In this document: one piece after another, positions 1 through 4,018 of the stretch
How positions within the stretch are numbered: the stretch's first letter is position 1
How the letters are laid out: each line of letters starts with the position of its first letter
Notes under the pieces: generated by a model
Seen by the model: only the letters and a program-made list of their open reading frames with translations
Told to the model about the DNA's origin: nothing
The model's database searches: none
Source: Acidobacteriaceae bacterium
GTDB taxonomy: Bacteria; Acidobacteriota; Terriglobia; Terriglobales; Acidobacteriaceae
Direction: 5' to 3'
Assembly: GCA_003156235.1 (NCBI GenBank)
Contig: PMGP01000137.1
Location: forward strand, 3,784-9,542
DNA: 5,759 nt
Made by a program: the position numbers and the translations under genes

Positions 1-1287
1 CAGAACGGCTATCCGCGCGGCCTGATGTATGCCAATCACACCAACTTCGCGCCTCGGCTCGGCCTGGCGCAGAACTTTCCCAGGCTGGGCGTGGTGGCGC
101 ACATCGCCTACGGAATCTTCTACACACCGGTTGACATGAATACCTGGTGCAATCAGCGCCACAACGTGCCCAATGTATTCCCGGAGACCGCGCAGAGCGA
201 TCCTTACATTCCCTCGATCACCACGCTGAACTTTCCCACTCCGGTGCTGGGCACAACGGCGGTCAGCTTCACCGCGCTTCAGTTGCACGCACCGCCGCAA
301 TACGTCCAGCAGTGGAGCACTTCGCTTGAAAAACAGTTAGGCAAGGAAACCACGGTCGAAGTCGGCTACCTGGGCGCGGGCGGCTTCCACCTGCAGCGCT
401 CCCACCTCATCAACAACGCGCAGCCTGGTCCCGGCCTGATTCAGCCCCGTCGTCCATTCCCAAAAATCAGCTTTGTAGCCAACACGGTCTTCCCAGCCGC
501 AGTCGCTGCAACCATGACCAGTTCCACATTCCCTGCGACCACCATCAATATGCTGGAGAACACATCGCAGAGCTGGTATGACGCGGGCTATGTGAACGTG
601 CGCCGCCGCTATGCACGCGGACTCAGCTTCCTGGCTAACTATACCTTCGCCAAGGCGCTGGAGAACGCTCCGGACTTTCGTTCGCCCATGTTCGAGGCCG
701 CCACTCCACAGAATAACGACGATCTGAAAGCGGAGAAAGGCCCCGGTTGCGACATCCGCCAGCGCTTTGCCCTGAGCGCGGTTTACAACCCGCCGGTTTA
801 CGGCCTCAACCACCTCACCCGGACCCTGACCCGCGACTGGCGCGGCTCCGTCGAATACCAGGTTCAAACCGGCTTCCCTCTTACCATCTCCGTCTTTGGC
901 GATACGGCCAACGCCGGAACCGTTGTAGGCGAGAATCCCATCCGCGCCAACTCCACCGGCCAGAGTATCTTCTCATCGGGTACACGCAACTCGACAACCT
1001 GGTTCAACCCCAGCGCATTCGCCGCGCCGCCCGCCTACACCTATGGCGATGTTAGCCGGAACTCGGTCTATGGTCCCGACCTGCAGACCATGGACCTGGC
1101 ATTGGTCCGCAGCTTCAGTCTGTCAAAGAAATCTCAGTTTGAGGGCCGCGCCGAGTTCTTCAACGCGCTCAATCACACCAACCTGGGAACGCCGAATCGA
1201 TTCGTCAACACGTCCAGCTTCGGCAGCATTACCGAAGTCGCCACACCAGGGCGCGAGATCCAGGTGAGCGTGCGGATTAGCTTTTAA
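1..1287 (+). CDS. Oar-like TonB-dependent receptor, C-terminal part (5' end outside window)
   Basis: The frame is open from the first base, so the 428 codons here are the 3' part of a longer gene; the ATG at 25 is internal. The protein is an outer-membrane beta-barrel of the TonB-dependent receptor type with a carboxypeptidase-regulatory-like plug, the style abundant in Acidobacteriota. Visible hallmarks are the NFAPRLGLA strand near the left edge, the QWSTSLEKQLGKETTVEVGYLG strand pair (about 310-375), the DIRQRFALSAVYNPP segment (about 751-795), the WFNPSAFAAPP segment and the GRAEFFNALNHTNLGTPNRF signature close to the end. Alternating polar/apolar strands continue to a terminal phenylalanine (SVRISF), the usual outer-membrane protein C-terminal signal for BAM insertion. 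The N-terminal signal peptide, regulatory domain and plug would lie upstream. Cysteine codons at 148-150 and 748-750 could form a disulfide. The ligand cannot be told; a role in uptake of large organic substrates is typical but is inference here. Confidence 0.9.
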   Translation, partial: QNGYPRGLMYANHTNFAPRLGLAQNFPRLGVVAHIAYGIFYTPVDMNTWCNQRHNVPNVFPETAQSDPYIPSITTLNFPTPVLGTTAVSFTALQLHAPPQYVQQWSTSLEKQLGKETTVEVGYLGAGGFHLQRSHLINNAQPGPGLIQPRRPFPKISFVANTVFPAAVAATMTSSTFPATTINMLENTSQSWYDAGYVNVRRRYARGLSFLANYTFAKALENAPDFRSPMFEAATPQNNDDLKAEKGPGCDIRQRFALSAVYNPPVYGLNHLTRTLTRDWRGSVEYQVQTGFPLTISVFGDTANAGTVVGENPIRANSTGQSIFSSGTRNSTTWFNPSAFAAPPAYTYGDVSRNSVYGPDLQTMDLALVRSFSLSKKSQFEGRAEFFNALNHTNLGTPNRFVNTSSFGSITEVATPGREIQVSVRISF

Positions 1288-1310
1288 GATCGTTTGAAAT
1301 CAATATGCCA

Positions 1311-1341
1311 AAAGGGGACGAGACTCAACTCGCCCCCCTTT
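1311..1341. terminator. Bidirectional rho-independent terminator between convergent genes
   Basis: AAAGGGG (1311-1317) pairs with CCCCTTT (1335-1341), and after a small bulge CGAG (1319-1322) pairs with CTCG (1329-1332), leaving a six-base loop ACTCAA. On the plus strand the stem runs into TTTGTTTGTTG. Read from the minus strand it ends in CCCCTTTTGG. It starts 23 bp after the receptor stop and lies about 30 bp beyond the stop of the leftward hydrolase operon, so it can end both transcripts. The call rests on the fold and position only. Confidence 0.75.
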
Positions 1342-1371
1342 GTTTGTTGCGCGCTGATTTCGGGAACGTCC

Positions 1372-2280
1372 CTACCGCTTCACAAACTCCACCACCTTCG
1401 GCCCAATCTGGGCGGAGCACTGGCCGGGAGCCAGGTGGCCGCAGCCGGGAATGACATCCAGCTCTGACTGTGGCACCAGGCGGTGCATCGTCTCGCCCAG
1501 ACTGAGCGGGGTGATGTAATCCTCCGCGCCCCACACCAGCAGCACCGGCATCTTGAGCTGCGGCAGCAGATTGTCGGTGGCGTCCCGGCCGGTGCTCATA
1601 GAGTCGACAGCCCGGTCAATCAGCCAGGCTCTCTGCTTTGACACGCGGATAATGTCGCGCGCAATGAACTCCGGCGTCTTGGGCGGATGGAGCATCAGCA
1701 GCGCGTTCAGTTGATCGAGTTCCGCGGGCGTGTTGGGCGAAAACAGGCGCACATCCCATGTGGGCCTGAAGATTACGCCGACCGAGTCGAAGAGCATCAG
1801 GCGGCGCACCCGTTCCGGATGCCGGAGCGCCACATGCTGCGCGATCCCGCCGCCCATCGACCATCCGCCCAGGTCCACCTGCTTGAGCCCCAGCGCATCC
1901 AGAAAGCCCACCACGATCTCGGCCTCGTCATGCACGGAATAGGAGAAATCGGCAGGCTTTTCACTGCGCCCATAGCCGATCAAATCGGGCGTGTAGACAC
2001 GGAAGCCGGCCTTCACGAAATAGGGCGCCAGGTTCTGCCAGTCCTCGCCTTGCCCGCCGAGCCCATGCACCAGCACCACCACTGGCCCGCCGGATGGTCC
2101 CCTGGCAAGATAATGCACGCGATGGCCCGCAACCTCAACCGTGCGGCTCTCCGCGCCTGTAAAACACTCCCGCAGATACATCGCTTCGTTGTAGTAACTG
2201 ACAGGCCGCGCCCAGAAGCCGATCCCGGCAACCGCAATCAGCCCGCCTGCAACACACAGTAATTTCTTGGTAATTTTCAT
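1372..2280 (-). CDS. Alpha/beta hydrolase, membrane-anchored or exported (tandem paralogue 1)
   Basis: This 302-residue protein has the full alpha/beta-hydrolase pattern. The oxyanion-hole motif HGLGG is at 72-76, the nucleophile elbow GWSMGG carries Ser141, the acid is probably Asp254 in VWGAED, and the catalytic His282 sits in GCGH. The variable cap region is roughly 165-235. Residues 7-23 after the basic MKITKK form one hydrophobic segment, suggesting an uncleaved anchor or a signal peptide and a periplasm-facing enzyme. Start: an ATG with GGAGGG at 2284-2289, and the N-terminus (MKITKKLL) matches that of the neighbouring paralogue (MKIPQKLL). It is the last gene of the leftward operon, 54 bp after the paralogue's stop, and is followed by the shared terminator. 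Cys39, Cys280 and Cys288 are all conserved in the paralogue. Esterase, lipase and C-C-bond hydrolase activities are all possible in this family; the substrate is unknown. Confidence 0.88.
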   Translation of the reverse strand: MKITKKLLCVAGGLIAVAGIGFWARPVSYYNEAMYLRECFTGAESRTVEVAGHRVHYLARGPSGGPVVVLVHGLGGQGEDWQNLAPYFVKAGFRVYTPDLIGYGRSEKPADFSYSVHDEAEIVVGFLDALGLKQVDLGGWSMGGGIAQHVALRHPERVRRLMLFDSVGVIFRPTWDVRLFSPNTPAELDQLNALLMLHPPKTPEFIARDIIRVSKQRAWLIDRAVDSMSTGRDATDNLLPQLKMPVLLVWGAEDYITPLSLGETMHRLVPQSELDVIPGCGHLAPGQCSAQIGPKVVEFVKR

Positions 2281-2283
2281 CGT

Positions 2284-2289
2284 CCCTCC
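2284..2289 (-). promoter_or_regulatory. Ribosome binding site of the downstream hydrolase gene
   Basis: On the minus strand GGAGGG lies just before the ATG at 2280, a strong but rather close Shine-Dalgarno sequence. It supports that start and indicates independent translation initiation of the last operon gene. The rest of the 54-bp spacer (2281-2334) shows no convincing promoter. Confidence 0.6.
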
Positions 2290-2334
2290 AACTCTTTCCG
2301 ATCCCTAAGCTCAAAAAAGAGACTTGAGAATCCT

Positions 2335-3267
2335 TCATTCTTGTCGCTTCTCAAACTCCACCAACTTTGGTCCTATCTGATCCGCGCACTGGCGCACTGT
2401 CCGGTGGCCGCATCCGATAATGACCTCCAGTTGTGACTGGGGCACAAGTCGATGCATCGTCTCGCCCTGTTTGAGCGGAAAGACCCGGTCCAACTCTCCC
2501 CAGACGATCAGTACAGGCATTCTGAACTTAGGCAGAAGGTTGTCAGTAGCGTCGCGTCCGTTGAGCATGGATGATATCGCTCGGCGAATCACCCAATATT
2601 GTTCTTGCCGGATATGCACAAAAATCCGCGCAGCAAAATCTGGGGGTTTCCACGGCTTTGGCATGAGTAGCGCGAAGAACTCCCTCAACTCTGAGGGTGT
2701 GGCTGGAGTAAAGAGCCGAGTGTCCCAGTCAGGCTTTACATTAAGCCCCGCGGCATCGATAAGGATCAGCCGCCGCACCCGTGCGGGTTGTTGACTTGCA
2801 ACCTCCTGCACAATCCATCCACCCATCGACCAACCGCCCAAGTCAACCTGCTTCAGTCCCAGCACATCGAGAAATCCAATCACAACTTCAGCTTCGTCCG
2901 GCACTGAATAGGAGAACTCCGCCGGCTTATCGCTGCGCCCATAACCTATGAGATCAGGCAGGTAAACGCGATAACCTGCTTTGCCAAGATAGCGCGCCAC
3001 CTCAAGCCAGTCTTCAGCGTTCCCGCCAAGCCCATGAATCAGCACAACCGGTGGCCCACTGTCCGGCCCCTCGGCCAGATAATGCACATGATGTCCCGCA
3101 ACCTGCAGCGAGTGGTTTTCTATGCCCGAACAATATTCCTCTACGTCAAGAATTCCACTCTCGACAGGTGCGAAGAGTGCCGGATGCGTCCAAAAAGCAA
3201 TCCCGAAGACCAGCAAATAAATCAGATTGCGGCCCACCCTCCAGAGGAGCTTTTGGGGGATTTTCAC
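2335..3267 (-). CDS. Alpha/beta hydrolase, membrane-anchored or exported (tandem paralogue 2)
   Basis: This 310-residue protein is the sister of the hydrolase immediately downstream. HGLGG is at 78-82, the nucleophile Ser147 is in GWSMGG, the probable acid is Asp260 in VWGELD, and the base is His288 in GCGH. From residue 57 onward the two align without gaps, with about 162 of 252 positions identical by hand count (64 %). The least conserved stretch is the cap (about 187-236 here, about 42 % identity), which normally shapes the substrate pocket. A hydrophobic segment at about 14-26 follows several basic residues, so an anchor or signal peptide is likely. The start is GTG, and GTGA overlaps the Nudix stop, pointing to translational coupling. 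A modest AAGGA lies about 10 bases upstream (3278-3282). The coding DNA is visibly less GC-rich than its paralogue: for example 47 % at 2581-2640 against 58 % at 1621-1680. The substrate is unknown. Confidence 0.88.
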   Translation of the reverse strand: MKIPQKLLWRVGRNLIYLLVFGIAFWTHPALFAPVESGILDVEEYCSGIENHSLQVAGHHVHYLAEGPDSGPPVVLIHGLGGNAEDWLEVARYLGKAGYRVYLPDLIGYGRSDKPAEFSYSVPDEAEVVIGFLDVLGLKQVDLGGWSMGGWIVQEVASQQPARVRRLILIDAAGLNVKPDWDTRLFTPATPSELREFFALLMPKPWKPPDFAARIFVHIRQEQYWVIRRAISSMLNGRDATDNLLPKFRMPVLIVWGELDRVFPLKQGETMHRLVPQSQLEVIIGCGHRTVRQCADQIGPKLVEFEKRQE

Positions 3268-3722
3268 AGCTCGTCAGTCCTTTCCAATCTCTGCATTCGC
3301 TGCCAGCCGGCCTCGATGACCCGCACGGTAATCGGATCAATCTGAAGCGCTCCGGCTCCGTTCCACTCTTCCCGCTCCACCCATCGCACTGCATCGGCGT
3401 CGGAGGCCGCCTGCAACTGGCCGCCCGCCACGCGGCAAAGATAATCGACGATCACATAATGATAGCGGACGCGCTCGCTTTCGCGATGAATGCGGTCCAC
3501 CAACTCAATCAGTTCCAAAACTTCAACGATCAGCCCACTCTCTTCCCGCACCTCGCGCATCACGCCATCGCTAAGCGATTCGCCCAACTCCAGCAACCCG
3601 CCGGGCAGCGTCCAATGGCCTTTCATCGGCTCGTTTCCGCGCCGCACCAGCAGCACCTGGCCCTCGTCCACAATCACCGCGCCCACGCACATCAGCGGCG
3701 TCAATGGAAACTCTCTCTGCAT
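3264..3722 (-). CDS. Nudix hydrolase (MutT/ADP-ribose pyrophosphatase-like)
   Basis: A 152-residue single-domain protein. It carries a perfect Nudix box, GX5EX7REUXEEXGU, at residues 42-64: Gly42, Glu48, then REVREESGL at 56-64 with the metal-binding glutamates. It is preceded by the typical strand (VGAVIVDEGQVLLVRRG) and the HWTLPGG turn. Nudix enzymes cleave a nucleoside diphosphate linked to another group using Mg2+. The RRGNEPMKGHW stretch resembles ADP-ribose/NADH-type members more than classical MutT, but the substrate is not settled. The frame is open far upstream (to 3998), but the ATG at 3720-3722 is chosen because GGAGG lies three bases before it and a longer form would run antisense through the metallochaperone gene. 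It is the first gene of the leftward operon, and its TGA stop overlaps the GTG start of the next gene. It has no signal peptide and is presumably cytoplasmic, unlike the two hydrolases it is coupled to. Confidence 0.9.
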   Translation of the reverse strand: MQREFPLTPLMCVGAVIVDEGQVLLVRRGNEPMKGHWTLPGGLLELGESLSDGVMREVREESGLIVEVLELIELVDRIHRESERVRYHYVIVDYLCRVAGGQLQAASDADAVRWVEREEWNGAGALQIDPITVRVIEAGWQRMQRLERTDEL

Positions 3723-3725
3723 GAT

Positions 3726-3730
3726 CCTCC
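3726..3730 (-). promoter_or_regulatory. Ribosome binding site that fixes the Nudix start
   Basis: On the minus strand GGAGG is followed by ATC and then the ATG at 3722. This strong Shine-Dalgarno match selects the 152-residue product over the 244-residue upstream extension of the same frame. Confidence 0.75.
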
Positions 3731-3789
3731 AAATGTGTAACCCTCTACGATAGCGCAACTTTTCACCCGGCGTATCATCAAAGACACAC

Positions 3790-3794
3790 GGGAG
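3790..3794 (+). promoter_or_regulatory. Ribosome binding site of the metallochaperone gene
   Basis: GGGAG stands six bases before the ATG at 3801, a normal spacing. It supports that start. Confidence 0.65.
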
Positions 3795-3800
3795 ATAACC

Positions 3801-4010
3801 ATGGCCGAGTTCACGTTGCAAATCGATGGAATGCACTGCGGCTCCTGCGTCAAGCGCGTCACGCAAGCGCTGACCGCGGTCGAAGGAGTCGTCGTCAACG
3901 AAGTCCGCGTAGGAGCGGCGCGCCTCACCTCCAGCCAGAACCCCGCGCCTGTCGATCTTGCCGTTGCAGCCCTGGCCAAAGTCGGTTTCACGGCGCATCT
4001 GGAAGCGTGA
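3801..4010 (+). CDS. copZ: HMA-domain copper chaperone (CopZ-like)
   Basis: A 69-residue protein consisting of one heavy-metal-associated domain, the usual length for a bacterial CopZ. The metal-binding loop GMHCGSC at 10-16 supplies Cys13 and Cys16, which bind Cu+ in the family. The pattern of strand, metal loop, helix (VKRVTQALTAVEGV), strand (NEVRV), then helix and final strand (LAVAALAKVGFTAHLEA) fits the beta-alpha-beta-beta-alpha-beta ferredoxin-like fold. There is no signal peptide, so it is a cytoplasmic carrier. It sits 8 bp upstream of a Cu+-type P1B ATPase, whose own N-terminal domain is the expected acceptor of the metal. The symbol is by analogy of domain and context. Such domains can also carry Zn, Cd or Hg, but the CPC-type partner makes copper the best guess. 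The pair is probably transcribed together and metal-induced, although no operator was recognised. Confidence 0.85.
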   Translation: MAEFTLQIDGMHCGSCVKRVTQALTAVEGVVVNEVRVGAARLTSSQNPAPVDLAVAALAKVGFTAHLEA

Positions 4011-4018
4011 CGCAACCG

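Larger units (their letters stand above)
3723..3800. promoter_or_regulatory. Divergent intergenic region with promoters for the Nudix operon and the copper pair
   Basis: These 78 bp separate the leftward Nudix operon from the rightward metallochaperone gene, so both transcripts must start here or in the opposite gene. The stretch is less GC-rich than the genes. A TATCAT box at 3773-3778 could be a plus-strand -10, but no good -35 stands 17 bp before it. No CueR, CsoR or CopY operator could be recognised. The existence of promoters is inferred from the arrangement, and the exact elements are not identified. Confidence 0.4.

Noticed and set aside
337..867. Minus-strand open frame of 176 codons opposite the receptor.
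   Set aside because: It is antisense to clear beta-barrel coding sequence, with no recognisable domain.
1687..2262. Plus-strand open frame of 191 codons opposite the first hydrolase.
   Set aside because: Its His/Pro/Arg-rich translation mirrors a well-supported alpha/beta hydrolase on the other strand.
2310..2328. CTCAA/TTGAG stem-loop in the spacer between the two hydrolases.
   Set aside because: A five-base stem with a nine-base loop and no T tract is too weak to call an attenuator or terminator.
3747..3778. Possible inverted repeat (ACGATAGCGC and GGCGTATCAT) as an operator in the divergent region.
   Set aside because: Only about six of ten positions match, mainly the GATA core, which is not above chance for this length.
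3723..3998. Upstream extension of the Nudix reading frame to an ATG at 3998.
   Set aside because: It would run antisense through the whole metallochaperone gene, adds no recognisable domain, and lacks the strong ribosome site present at 3726-3730.
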